A DNA stretch of 64,000 bases. Origin: Streptomyces cinerochromogenes (lineage in GTDB: Bacteria; Actinomycetota; Actinomycetes; Streptomycetales; Streptomycetaceae). The first letter of the stretch is position 1, and every line of letters starts with the position of its first letter. Where the stretch lies: positions 186,001 through 250,000 of the forward strand of contig NZ_BMRM01000010.1 of NCBI RefSeq assembly GCF_014648635.1, given 5' to 3'. This document shows positions 51,354-59,502 of the stretch, in pieces. Position numbers and translations under genes: made by a program. The notes beneath the pieces were generated by a model. The model was not told the origin of the DNA. It saw only the letters and a program-made list of their open reading frames with translations, and did not search any database.

Positions 51354-52626
51354 CCTCGGCGTGCCGGAGCTGCTGGAGCTGGACCGGCGGCATGTGTGGC
51401 ACCCGTACGGCCCGATGCCCGGGCGCGCGCAGCCGCTCGTCGTGGAGGCGGCGAGCGGGGTCCGGCTGCGGCTGGCCGACGGCTCCGGCGAGCTGATCGA
51501 CGGCATGTCGTCGTGGTGGTCGGCCATCCACGGCTACAACCACCCGGTCCTGAACGAGGCCGTGCGGGAGCAACTGGGCCGGATGAGCCATGTCATGTTC
51601 GGCGGGCTCACCCACGAGCCCGCCGTCCGGCTCGCGAAGCACCTCGTCGACCTGTCGCCCGACGGCCTGGAGCACGTCTTCCTGGCCGACTCGGGCTCGG
51701 TGTCGGTCGAGGTCGCGGCGAAGATGTGCCTGCAGTACTGGCGCTCGCTCGGCCGTCCGGGCAAGCGGCGGCTGCTGACCTGGCGGGGCGGCTACCACGG
51801 CGACACCTGGCAGCCGATGTCGGTGTGCGACCCCGAGGGCGGGATGCACGAGCTGTGGACCGGCGTGCTGCCGCGCCAGGTGTTCGCGGACGCGCCGCCC
51901 GCCGCGTACGAGGAGTCGTACGCGGACCATCTGCGTGAGCTGATCGCGCGGCACGCGGACGAGCTGGCCGCGGTGATCGTGGAGCCGGTGGTGCAGGGCG
52001 CCGGCGGGATGCGCTTCCACTCCCCCGCCTATCTGCGGGTGCTGCGCGAGGCGTGCGACGCGCACGACGTGCTGCTGGTGTTCGACGAGATCGCCACCGG
52101 CTTCGGCCGCACCGGTGCGCTGTTCGCGGCGGACCACGCGGCCGTCACCCCCGACGTCATGTGCGTCGGCAAGGCGCTGACCGGGGGCTATCTGACGATG
52201 GCGGCCACCCTGTGCACCGCGCGGGTCGCCGACGGCATCTCGCGGGGCGAGGTGCCGGTGCTCGCGCACGGCCCGACGTTCATGGGCAACCCGCTGGCGG
52301 CCGCCGTCGCCTGCGCCTCCATCGAGCTGCTGCTCGGGCAGGACTGGCTCGCGGAGGTCAAGCGGATCGAGGCGGGGCTGCGGGAGGGCCTGGAGCCGGC
52401 GCGCGGACTGTCCGGCGTGCGGGACGTCCGCGTCCTCGGGGCCATCGGGGTCGTCCAGCTCGACCACGAGGTCGACATGGAGGCCGCGACCGGCGCCGCC
52501 GTGCGGGAGGGCGTGTGGCTGCGCCCGTTCCGCGACCTGGTCTACACGATGCCGCCGTACGTCACCTCGGACGAGGACGTGGCACGGATCGCGCGCGCGG
52601 TGTGCGCCGCGGCGCGGGAGGGATGA
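51346..52626 (+). CDS. bioA: Adenosylmethionine-8-amino-7-oxononanoate aminotransferase BioA
   Basis: 426 aa, class III PLP aminotransferase. LDRRHVWHPYGPM, DGMSSWWSAIHGYNHP, the DSGSVSVEVAAKM region, WRGGYHGDTW, FDEIATGFGRTG and PLP lysine in CVGKALTGGY are BioA-specific. Uses SAM as amino donor to make 7,8-diaminononanoate. The ATG at 51346 overlaps bioB by 8 nt; bioD follows 1 nt after the stop. Confidence 0.95.
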   Translation: MRDLGVPELLELDRRHVWHPYGPMPGRAQPLVVEAASGVRLRLADGSGELIDGMSSWWSAIHGYNHPVLNEAVREQLGRMSHVMFGGLTHEPAVRLAKHLVDLSPDGLEHVFLADSGSVSVEVAAKMCLQYWRSLGRPGKRRLLTWRGGYHGDTWQPMSVCDPEGGMHELWTGVLPRQVFADAPPAAYEESYADHLRELIARHADELAAVIVEPVVQGAGGMRFHSPAYLRVLREACDAHDVLLVFDEIATGFGRTGALFAADHAAVTPDVMCVGKALTGGYLTMAATLCTARVADGISRGEVPVLAHGPTFMGNPLAAAVACASIELLLGQDWLAEVKRIEAGLREGLEPARGLSGVRDVRVLGAIGVVQLDHEVDMEAATGAAVREGVWLRPFRDLVYTMPPYVTSDEDVARIARAVCAAAREG

Positions 52627-52627
52627 G

Positions 52628-53344
52628 ATGCCGGTACTGGTGATCACGGGGACGGGCACGGAGGTCGGCAAGACCGTCACCACCGCCGCCGTCGCCGCCG
52701 CGGCGCTCGCGGCCGGGCGCTCGGTGGCCGTCCTGAAGGCCGCCCAGACGGGCGTACGGCCGGACGAGCGGGGGGACGCCGACGAGGTCGCGCGGCTCGC
52801 CGGTCCGGTCACGACCGCCGAACTCGCCCGCTTCCCGGAGCCGTTGGCGCCGGGCACGGCGGCCCGGCGGGCCGGGATGGCGCCGGTGCACCCGCGGGAG
52901 GTGGCCGAGCGGGCCGCCAAGCTGGCCACCGAGCACGACCTGGTGCTGGTCGAGGGGGCGGGCGGGCTGCTCGTCCGGTTCGACGCGGCCGGCGGCACGC
53001 TGGCCGACGCGGCCGCGCTGCTGGGCGCGCCGGTGCTGGTCGTCGCGCAGGCCGGGCTCGGCACGCTCAACAGCACGGAGCTGACGGCCCGCGAGCTGCG
53101 GCGCCGTGACGTGGAGTTGGCGGGCGTGGTGATCGGCAGCTGGCCCGACGCCCCCGATCTGGCCAGCCGCTGCAATGTGGCCGACCTGCCGGAGGTCGCC
53201 GAGGCCCCGCTGCTCGGCGCGCTGCCCGCGGGCGCCGGGGCGCTGCCGCCCGCCCGGTTCCGTGACGCGGCACCGGGCTGGCTCGCTCCCCGGCTGGACG
53301 GCACCTGGGACGCGGAGGCGTTCCGGATCCGCGCGGCGCCGTAG
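52628..53344 (+). CDS. bioD: Dethiobiotin synthetase BioD
   Basis: 238 aa. P-loop ITGTGTEVGKT (6-16), VLKAAQTG and VEGAGGLLVRF are typical of BioD, which closes the ureido ring with CO2 and ATP. Third gene of bioBAD, 1 nt after bioA, with GGGAGGGATGAG upstream. Followed immediately by the 40-bp tandem array rather than by a simple hairpin terminator. Confidence 0.93.
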   Translation: MPVLVITGTGTEVGKTVTTAAVAAAALAAGRSVAVLKAAQTGVRPDERGDADEVARLAGPVTTAELARFPEPLAPGTAARRAGMAPVHPREVAERAAKLATEHDLVLVEGAGGLLVRFDAAGGTLADAAALLGAPVLVVAQAGLGTLNSTELTARELRRRDVELAGVVIGSWPDAPDLASRCNVADLPEVAEAPLLGALPAGAGALPPARFRDAAPGWLAPRLDGTWDAEAFRIRAAP

Positions 53345-53360
53345 CCTCCTGCACCGCACG

Positions 53361-53802
53361 CCGGTCCGGCGCCCCGGGGCCGCCCGTGGTCCGTCGGACA
53401 CCGGTCCGGCGTCCCGGGGCTGTCTCCGGTCCGTCGGACACCGGTCCGGCACCCCGGGACCGCCCCTGGCCCTCCGGACACCGGTCCGACAACCCGGGGC
53501 TGTCTCCGGTCCGTCGGACACCGGTCCGGCACCCCGGGGCCGTCCCCGGCCCGTCGGACACCAATCCGGCCTCCCAGGACCGTAGCCGACCCATCGAACA
53601 CCGACCCGGCCTCCCCGGAGCCGTCCCCGGCCCGTCGGACACCAATCCGGCCTCCCAGGACCGTAGCCGACCCATCGAACACCGACCCGGCCTCCCCGGA
53701 GCCGTCCCCGGCCCGTCGGACACCAATCCGGCGTCCCAGGGCCGTCGCTGACCCATCGGATTCCGGTCCGGCATCCCGGGGCCGTCCTCGTGCCGTCGGC
53801 GG
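53361..53802. repeat. Tandem array of eleven 40-bp units
   Basis: Units start at 53361, 53401, 53441, 53481, 53521, 53561, 53601, 53642, 53682, 53723 and 53763 (40 bp; two are 41). Each opens CCGGTCCGGC or a variant and most carry CCCCGGGGC and GTCCGTCGGAC. Positions 53561-53641 and 53642-53722 are an exact 81-bp duplication. There are no spacers. The period is not a multiple of three, so the long open frames crossing it are probably not genes. It fills the 527-nt gap between bioD and a methyltransferase. Confidence 0.9.
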
Positions 53803-53871
53803 CCGGTGCGGGTGCGTCGGGCCGTCCCGGGGGAGACTCTCCCCAGGGACGTGCTGTCCAGGGAGGTTGCC

Positions 53872-54564
53872 ATGCGGCTGCTGTCCACCCGTTCCGGCCA
53901 GATGGCGCGGAGTCCGGTGAGCCATCCGCTGTTCGCCCGTTGCTACGCCCGGATCAGCGTCGGAGCCGAGTCCCGGCTGGGGATGGCCGGAGTGCGGCAG
54001 CGGCTGCTCGCCGGGCTGTCCGGGCGGGTGATCGAGATCGGCGCGGGCAACGGGCTGAACTTCGCGCACTACCCCGGGGCGGTCGCGGAGGTCGTCGCGA
54101 TCGAACCGGAGCCGCTGCTCAGGAGCCTGGCGCTGCGGGCCGCGCTGCGCGCGCAGGTGCCGGTCGACGTGGTGCCGGGCGCGGCGGAGGCCCTGCCGGT
54201 CAAGAGCGAGGCGTTCGACGCGGCCGTGCTGTCGCTGGTGCTGTGCAGCGTCCGGGATGTCGAGCGGGCGCTCGGCGAGGTACGACGGGTGCTCCGGCCC
54301 GGCGGCGAGGTGCGGTTCTTCGAGCACGGGCGGGGCGGCGGCCGGGCGATGACGCTGACCCAGCGGGCCCTGGACCGCACCCTGTGGCCGGCGGTGGCCG
54401 GCGGCTGCCATGTGTCCCGGGACCCGGTGGCCGCGCTGCGCGCCGCCGGGTTCCGCCTCGGCCCGCACCGGCGGGTGCTGCTGCCCGAGAACGGTCCGGC
54501 GCTGCCGACCTCCTACTGCACGCTCGGTGTGGCCTGGCGGGAGGACGAGCCGGACGCCCGCTGA
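53872..54564 (+). CDS. Class I SAM-dependent methyltransferase
   Basis: 230 aa. Motif I RVIEIGAGNGLNFAHYP (about 51-67), acidic loop VVAIEPEPLL, VPGAAEALPVKSEAFDAAV and RRVLRPGGEVRFFEHG place it with UbiE/phospholipid-type methyltransferases. Substrate unknown. GGGAGG precedes the ATG at 53872. The stop abuts the stop of the Doc-like gene with no gap. Confidence 0.85.
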   Translation: MRLLSTRSGQMARSPVSHPLFARCYARISVGAESRLGMAGVRQRLLAGLSGRVIEIGAGNGLNFAHYPGAVAEVVAIEPEPLLRSLALRAALRAQVPVDVVPGAAEALPVKSEAFDAAVLSLVLCSVRDVERALGEVRRVLRPGGEVRFFEHGRGGGRAMTLTQRALDRTLWPAVAGGCHVSRDPVAALRAAGFRLGPHRRVLLPENGPALPTSYCTLGVAWREDEPDAR

Positions 54565-54960
54565 TCACACGCTCCAGCCGCGCAGTTCCCGGGCGATGTC
54601 GTCCACGCTCGCCGCGCCCTCCTTGACCAGCCGGGCGAGGTCCCTGACCTGCTCGGGGGTGGGGGCGACCTTCTCGCCGCCGGCGACCAGGTAGCCGTAG
54701 GCCACCGCCGAGGCGAACAGCGCGTTGGAGCGTTCCAGCGCGGGCACGTGGATCAGCAGCTGGAGCAGGGAGGCCGCGCGGGCGTGCGGGCTGTCGTAGA
54801 CGGGCACGCCGAATATCTCGGCGCGGTGCCGGGCGACGGCGGCGACCAGCGCGCCCCAGTCCGTGACCTGCGGGTCTCCCGGAGTCCGCTGTTCGGCGAG
54901 CATGAGCAGCCAGGCGAGGTCGATGCCGAGTTCGTCCAAGGGATCAGCGGCGGCCTTCAC
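54565..54960 (-). CDS. Doc/Fic-like toxin component with degenerate Fic motif
   Basis: 131 aa, helical. VTDWGALVAAVARHRAEIFG, VYDSPHARAASLLQLLIHVPALERSNALFASAVAYGYL resembles Doc-type toxins. The position of the Fic loop (H-P-F-x-x-G-N-x-R) reads HVPALERSNALFA: His and Asn remain, while the phosphate-binding Gly and Arg are changed. The GTG start at 54960 overlaps the antitoxin gene by 17 nt. It may be weakly active, have altered nucleotide chemistry, or be non-enzymatic. Confidence 0.72.
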   Translation of the reverse strand: MKAAADPLDELGIDLAWLLMLAEQRTPGDPQVTDWGALVAAVARHRAEIFGVPVYDSPHARAASLLQLLIHVPALERSNALFASAVAYGYLVAGGEKVAPTPEQVRDLARLVKEGAASVDDIARELRGWSV

Positions 54961-55201
54961 CGGTGTCGGCCGAGCGGGTGCCGGCGGAACGGGTCTCGGC
55001 GAACTCCTCGGCGAACACGGCCTCGTACTGCTTCATGAAGTCGGCGGCGGCCTCCACGAAGGTGCGGCCCGCTTCCCCGGCGTCCTGTCTGACCAGCTCT
55101 TCGATGTAGCGGTTGACGCTCATGCCGCGGGCCAGGGCGCGCTCGCGGGCCGCGCGGGCGGTGCCCTCGTCCACGCGCACGTTCAGCTGGGTCTTCGCCA
55201 T
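54944..55201 (-). CDS. Ribbon-helix-helix antitoxin of the Doc-like module
   Basis: 85 aa. TQLNVRVDEGTARAARERAL, GMSVNRYIEELVRQDAG is an Arc/CopG-type ribbon-helix-helix. The C-terminal half (FVEAAADFMKQYEAVFAEEF) is likely to bind the toxin. Directly upstream are two GCTAGC palindromes (55210-55229), a probable self-operator. Antitoxin-first, overlapping order is standard for toxin-antitoxin pairs. Confidence 0.8.
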   Translation of the reverse strand: MAKTQLNVRVDEGTARAARERALARGMSVNRYIEELVRQDAGEAGRTFVEAAADFMKQYEAVFAEEFAETRSAGTRSADTGEGRR

Positions 55202-55209
55202 GCCTCGAC

Positions 55210-55229
55210 GCTAGCGCCGGATTGCTAGC
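55210..55229. promoter_or_regulatory. GCTAGC pair upstream of RHH antitoxin
   Basis: GCTAGC at 55210-55215 and again at 55224-55229, 14 bp apart and each self-palindromic, 8 nt from the antitoxin ATG. Ribbon-helix-helix dimers bind short palindromes in tandem, so this is a likely autoregulatory operator. Confidence 0.6.
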
Positions 55230-55294
55230 GGCGGCAAGGGCGCACGGAGGCGCTGCGGGCGTCGCGGATGAACGCGCCGGCGGCGACCGCCCAC

Positions 55295-55345
55295 GAGTGA
55301 TCGCCCACGAGTGATCACCCCGGAGTGATCGCACCCCGAGTGATC
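55295..55345. repeat. Iteron-like GAGTGATC repeats, four copies
   Basis: GAGTGATC occurs at 55295, 55309, 55323 and 55338 (steps of 14, 14 and 15 bp). All are direct repeats, located between the toxin-antitoxin operator and the F420 oxidoreductase promoter. The array is 76 nt from the next start. Confidence 0.8.
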
Positions 55346-55377
55346 GTGCCGGCCCGGACGTGATGGAATCGGAGCGA

Positions 55378-55407
55378 ACCAAGTCGTTTTGCACCAAGTC
55401 GTCTCGC
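55378..55407. repeat. 15-bp direct repeat before the F420 oxidoreductase
   Basis: ACCAAGTCGTTTTGC and ACCAAGTCGTCTCGC are adjacent, 13/15 identical, and end 14 nt before the ATG at 55422. It may be an operator or leader repeat. Confidence 0.65.
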
Positions 55408-55421
55408 ACCGGGGAGAGTTC

Positions 55422-56312
55422 ATGGCGCGTCCGTTCCGCTTCGGGGTCAACCTGCTCACGCCGGCGCCCGCCGACGAGTGGCGCGCCAAGTGCCGCCGCG
55501 CCGAGGAACTGGGATACGACGTGATCCTCGTCCCGGACCACCTCGGCATGGTGGCGCCCTTCCCGGCGCTGGTCGCGGCGGCGGAGGCGACCCGGCGTCC
55601 GCGGCTCGGCACGTTCGTGCTGAACACGGGCTTCTGGAACCCTGCGCTGCTGGCGCGGGAGGTCGCGACCACGGACGCGCTGACCGGCGGCCGGCTCGAA
55701 CTGGGCCTGGGCACCGGATACGTACAGGCGGAGCACGAGGCCGCCGGGCTGCCCTTCGGCTCGCCGCGCGAGCGGGTGGACCACCTGGAGCGCACGCTGG
55801 CGGAGCTGGACCGGCTGCTCGGCTCCGGGGAGCACCAGCCGCGGCCCGCGCAGTCCCGGGTGCCGGTGCTGGTCGGCGCCAACGGCGACCGGATGCTGCG
55901 GCTGACCGCCGCGCACGCGGACATCGCGGCCTTCACCGGCGCCCGCCCGGGCAGGACGCCCGGCACGCTGGAGCCGCTGCGCGCGGAGGAGCTGGACGAG
56001 CGGGTGGCCCGTTACCGCGCGCTGGCGGCGGACCGGGCGGAGCCCGCCGAGCTGAACCTGCTGATCCAGCTGGTCGCCGTCACCGACGACCCCGAACCGG
56101 CGCTGAGGCCGCTGCTGGAGAGCCTGCCCGGGATGACCGTGGACGAGGTGCTGGCGCTGCCCATCGTGCTGGCCGGTCCGCTGGAGGACGTCGTGGCGAA
56201 GGCGCGGGCGCAGCGCGAGCGGTTCGGTTTCTCGTACCTGACCGTGCTGGAACCGTCCATGGAGGCGTTCGCGCCGGTACTGGCCCGGCTGCGCGAGGAG
56301 GAGTCCGCCTGA
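55422..56312 (+). CDS. LLM-class F420-dependent oxidoreductase
   Basis: 296 aa, luciferase-like TIM barrel. FRFGVNLLTPAPADEWRAKC, VPDHLGMVAPFPALVAAAEA, LGTFVLNTGFWNPALLAREV and LTGGRLELGLGTGYVQAEHE are typical of F420-dependent LLM enzymes. Expected cofactor is F420 (or FMN); substrate not known. GGGGAGAG before the ATG at 55422. It stands alone behind a repeat-rich promoter region. Confidence 0.87.
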   Translation: MARPFRFGVNLLTPAPADEWRAKCRRAEELGYDVILVPDHLGMVAPFPALVAAAEATRRPRLGTFVLNTGFWNPALLAREVATTDALTGGRLELGLGTGYVQAEHEAAGLPFGSPRERVDHLERTLAELDRLLGSGEHQPRPAQSRVPVLVGANGDRMLRLTAAHADIAAFTGARPGRTPGTLEPLRAEELDERVARYRALAADRAEPAELNLLIQLVAVTDDPEPALRPLLESLPGMTVDEVLALPIVLAGPLEDVVAKARAQRERFGFSYLTVLEPSMEAFAPVLARLREEESA

Positions 56313-56423
56313 GGGAGTCTCCGGGAGGCGTCGCGTGAGGGGGCTCCGGCAGGCGTCGCCCGGGGGTGATCCGCCCGGTGAAAAGCGCGTGCCCGGCAGC
56401 CCCTTCGCGATCATCATGCCCCC

Positions 56424-56849
56424 ATGACCGATCTCCGTGTACGTACCGCCGTTCCCGACGACCTCGACGCCGTCCTCGCCTTCTGGAGGACGGCCGCCGA
56501 GGGCACCAGCATCAGCGACGACCGCGCCGGTGTGGAGCGGCTGGTCGACCGTGACCCCGGGGCTCTGCTCCTGGCGGAGCGGGACGGTGAGCTGGTGGGC
56601 ACGGTGATCGCCGGTTTCGACGGCTGGCGGTGCCACCTGTACCGGCTCGCGGTGCATCCGCGGCGACGGCGGCAGGGCATCGGCTCGGCGCTGCTGGCCG
56701 CCGCCGAGGAGCGCTTCGTACGACTCGGGGGGCGGCGCGCGGACGCGATGGTGCTGGTCCGCAACGAGACCGCGCACCACGCCTGGGCTGCGGCCGGATA
56801 CGGGCCGGAGGAGCACTGGCGGCGCTGGGTGAAACCGCTCACGGACTGA
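56424..56849 (+). CDS. GNAT family N-acetyltransferase
   Basis: 141 aa. GNAT fold with acetyl-CoA motif A LAVHPRRRRQGIGSALL (R-x-x-G-x-G/A type, about 76-92) and motif B MVLVRNETAHHAWAAAGY. Substrate unknown, possibly a small amine or peptide N-terminus. ATG at 56424. Confidence 0.86.
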   Translation: MTDLRVRTAVPDDLDAVLAFWRTAAEGTSISDDRAGVERLVDRDPGALLLAERDGELVGTVIAGFDGWRCHLYRLAVHPRRRRQGIGSALLAAAEERFVRLGGRRADAMVLVRNETAHHAWAAAGYGPEEHWRRWVKPLTD

Positions 56850-57001
56850 GACCCGGACGCTTCTTTGCTCATCCTTTACCCTTGAGGGAGCACTCGGCCC
56901 TTTATGAAAGGTAGTGAGCGTCCGCCCATGGGCGAGCCTCCCCCGCGGCGACACCGCGCGTACTTCCCTGCCCTGTCCGATCATGGGACGGGGGTGACCC
57001 G
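56850..57001 (+). promoter_or_regulatory. Possible structured leader of the CNNM/CorC operon
   Basis: The 152-nt leader has several compact inverted repeats: CCTTTATGAAAGG, CGCCCATGGGCG, and CGCGGCGACACCGCG. No known riboswitch consensus (including M-box and yybP-ykoY) fits. Metal-responsive leaders are common before such transporters, so this is worth folding. Confidence 0.3.
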
Positions 57002-58408
57002 ATGACCGAAGTGCTCCTCCTTCTGGTGGCGATCCTGCTCTCGCTGGCCTGCGGAGCCTTCGTGGCGGCGGAGTTCTCGCTGACCACGGTGGAACGCGGC
57101 GAGCTGGAGCGGGCCGCCGCGCGCGGCGAGCGCGGTGCCGCGGGCGCCCTGAAGGCCGTACGCAACCTGACGTTCCAGCTCTCCGGCGCCCAGCTCGGCA
57201 TCACCGTCACCAACCTGGTCGTCGGCATGCTCGCCGAGCCGTCCATCGCCAAGCTGCTCGCCGGACCGTTCCGGGCGATGGGCCTGTCCCAGGGGACGGC
57301 GAGCTCGGTCGCGCTGGTCGTGGGCACGGCCCTGTCGACGGTGGTCCTGATGGTCGTCGGCGAGCTGGTGCCGAAGAACTGGGCGATCTCCTCGCCGTTG
57401 ACCGTGGCCAGACGGGTGGGCAGCGCGCAGCGCTGGTTCAGCGCGGTCTTCCGGCCCTTCATCACCCACCTGAACAACACCGCCAACCGGTTCGTACGCC
57501 GGCTCGGCATCGAGCCCGCCGAGGAGCTGGCCTCCGCGCGCGGACCGCAGGAGCTGGCCGCCCTCGCCCGGCACTCCGCCAAGGAGGGCGCCCTGGAGCC
57601 GGACACCGCCGAGCTGTTCGTGCGGACGCTGAACCTGGCCGACCTCACGGCCGAGAACGTGATGACCCCGCGCGTCCAGGTCGTCGCCCTGGACACCCAG
57701 GCGACCTGCGAGGACGTCGCCAACGCCACCCGGGCCACCGGCCTGAGCCGGTTCCCGGTCTACCGGGGCAGCCTGGACTCCGTCGTCGGCACCGCCCACA
57801 TCAAGGACGTGCTGGCCGTCCCCGCGGACCAGCGGCGCCACCGCAGGGTCGCGCAGGTGATGCGCGAGCCGCTGCTGGTGCCCGAGTCGCTGACCGTCGA
57901 CCGGCTGCTGGACCGGCTCGGCGGCCGGCGCACCATGGCCGTCGTCATCGACGAGTACGGCGGCACGGCGGGCGTCGCCACCCTGGAGGACATCGTGGAG
58001 GAGGTCGTCGGCGAGGTGCGGGACGAGCACGACCCGCACGAGACGCCCGACCTCGCCCCCGCGGGCGCGGACGAGCGGGGCCGCGCCCTGTACGAGGCGG
58101 ACGGCGCCGCCCGCACCGACCAGCTCGCACGCGTGGGTCTGCGCGTGCCCGAGGGGCCGTACGAGACGCTGGCCGGCCTGGTCGCCACCGAGCTGGGCCG
58201 GATACCCGCCGCGGGCGACAGCGTCGAGGTGGCCGGCTGGCGGCTGGACGTGGTCGACGCCTCGGGCCGCCGGGCCGCGCGGGTCCTGCTGCACGCGCCG
58301 CTGGACGACGAGCGCGCAGAGGAGGCCGGCGGGATCCGCAGGCCATCCGGGGCACAAGGCACAGGCGGGGCCGACGGGACCCGCGGGGCACGGGAGGGGA
58401 CCCGATGA
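57002..58408 (+). CDS. CNNM/CorC-type hemolysin family membrane protein, long form
   Basis: 468 aa: CNNM (DUF21) membrane domain with about four segments in residues 1-140 (LLLVAILLSLACGAFVAAEF, LVVGTALSTVVLMVVGELVP), paired CBS domains (VMTPRVQVVALD..., IDEYGGTAGVATLEDIVEE) and a C-terminal CorC_HlyC domain. The family handles Mg/Co or Mn efflux-type functions. The stop overlaps the paralogue's start by 4 nt (ATGA), so both are made together. A Gly/Thr-rich tail follows. Confidence 0.9.
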   Translation: MTEVLLLLVAILLSLACGAFVAAEFSLTTVERGELERAAARGERGAAGALKAVRNLTFQLSGAQLGITVTNLVVGMLAEPSIAKLLAGPFRAMGLSQGTASSVALVVGTALSTVVLMVVGELVPKNWAISSPLTVARRVGSAQRWFSAVFRPFITHLNNTANRFVRRLGIEPAEELASARGPQELAALARHSAKEGALEPDTAELFVRTLNLADLTAENVMTPRVQVVALDTQATCEDVANATRATGLSRFPVYRGSLDSVVGTAHIKDVLAVPADQRRHRRVAQVMREPLLVPESLTVDRLLDRLGGRRTMAVVIDEYGGTAGVATLEDIVEEVVGEVRDEHDPHETPDLAPAGADERGRALYEADGAARTDQLARVGLRVPEGPYETLAGLVATELGRIPAAGDSVEVAGWRLDVVDASGRRAARVLLHAPLDDERAEEAGGIRRPSGAQGTGGADGTRGAREGTR

Positions 58409-59424
58409 CCGCCGTACAGCTGCTGATCGGTCTGGCGACCCTCGTCGTCAACGCCTTCTTCGTCGGCGCCGAGTTCTCGCTGATCTCCGTGCGCCGCTCG
58501 CAGATCGAGCCGCTGGCCCAGGAGGGCGACCGGCGGGCGCGCAGCGTGCTGTGGGGCCTGGAGCACGTCTCCGCCCTGCTGGCCGCCGCGCAGCTGGGCA
58601 TCACACTGTGCACGCTGGTGCTGGGCGTGGTCGCCGAGCCGGCGATCGCGCATCTGCTGGAGCCGGTGTTCCACGCGCTGGGCGTGCCCGTGAGCGCGGG
58701 TCACGCGGTGTCCTTCGTGATCGCGCTGACCCTCGCGACGTATCTGCACATGCTGCTCGGCGAGATGGTCCCCAAGAACATCGCGCTCGCCGAACCGGTG
58801 CGCAGCGCGCTGATGCTCGGCCCGCCGCTGGTCGCGCTGGCCCGGGCGCTGCGCCCGGTGATCTTCGCGATCAACGCCTTCGCGAACGGGCTGCTGAAGC
58901 TGCTGCGGGTGGAGGCCAAGGACGAGGTCTCGGCGACCTTCACGGACACCGAACTGGCCGAGATCGTCAAGGACGCCAGTGAGGCGGGCCTGATCGACAA
59001 CCGTGCGCAGGAACGCCTGCACGACGCCCTGGAGCTGGGCAGCCGGCCGGTGCGGGACGTGGTGGTCCCGCTGCAACGGGTCGTCTACGCCCGCGTGGGC
59101 GTCACCCCGGAACAGCTGGAGCGCCTGTCGGCCGAGTCGGGCTTCTCCCGTTTCCCGGTGGTCGACTCCGGCCGCCGGATCGTGGGCTACCTGCACGTCA
59201 AGGACGCGCTGGACGCCTCCCCCCGGGACGTGCCGTTCCGGCTGCGCGACATGCGGCCCATCGCCCGCGTCCGCGAGAGCACCCCGCTGGACGACGTCCT
59301 CACCGCCATGCGCGGCGGCCGCACCCACCTCGCGGCCGTCCTCGGTGACGACGGCCGCCTGGCGGGCCTGGTGACGATGGAGGACGTGCTGCGCCAGCTC
59401 TTCGGGCAGCCGGCGCAGGGGTGA
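58405..59424 (+). CDS. CNNM-type hemolysin family membrane protein, short form
   Basis: 339 aa paralogue of the previous gene: CNNM membrane domain (LATLVVNAFFVGAEFSLISV, GHAVSFVIALTLATYLHMLLGE) and CBS pair (VVPLQRVVYARVG, DDGRLAGLVTMEDVLRQLFG) but no CorC_HlyC domain. Long/short CNNM pairs are common in actinobacteria and probably form a heterodimer. ATGA overlap with the upstream gene. Confidence 0.9.
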   Translation: MTAVQLLIGLATLVVNAFFVGAEFSLISVRRSQIEPLAQEGDRRARSVLWGLEHVSALLAAAQLGITLCTLVLGVVAEPAIAHLLEPVFHALGVPVSAGHAVSFVIALTLATYLHMLLGEMVPKNIALAEPVRSALMLGPPLVALARALRPVIFAINAFANGLLKLLRVEAKDEVSATFTDTELAEIVKDASEAGLIDNRAQERLHDALELGSRPVRDVVVPLQRVVYARVGVTPEQLERLSAESGFSRFPVVDSGRRIVGYLHVKDALDASPRDVPFRLRDMRPIARVRESTPLDDVLTAMRGGRTHLAAVLGDDGRLAGLVTMEDVLRQLFGQPAQG

Positions 59425-59502
59425 GGGCCGGAGGGGGCGCACGGGGGGAACCCGGGCCTACCGACCGGCAGGTATTGGCCTCGGGATACCATCTCTGTCG
59501 CC

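Noticed and set aside
53361..53802. CRISPR array
   Set aside because: The 40-bp units are contiguous without spacers, and no cas gene is nearby.
53067..53888. A 273-residue minus-strand open frame across bioD and the 40-bp array
   Set aside because: Its sequence simply reads the repeats (period not a multiple of three) and the antisense of bioD. No ribosome site or domain was seen.
56850..57001. M-box magnesium or yybP-ykoY manganese riboswitch
   Set aside because: The conserved core blocks of either class could not be found. Only generic inverted repeats are present.
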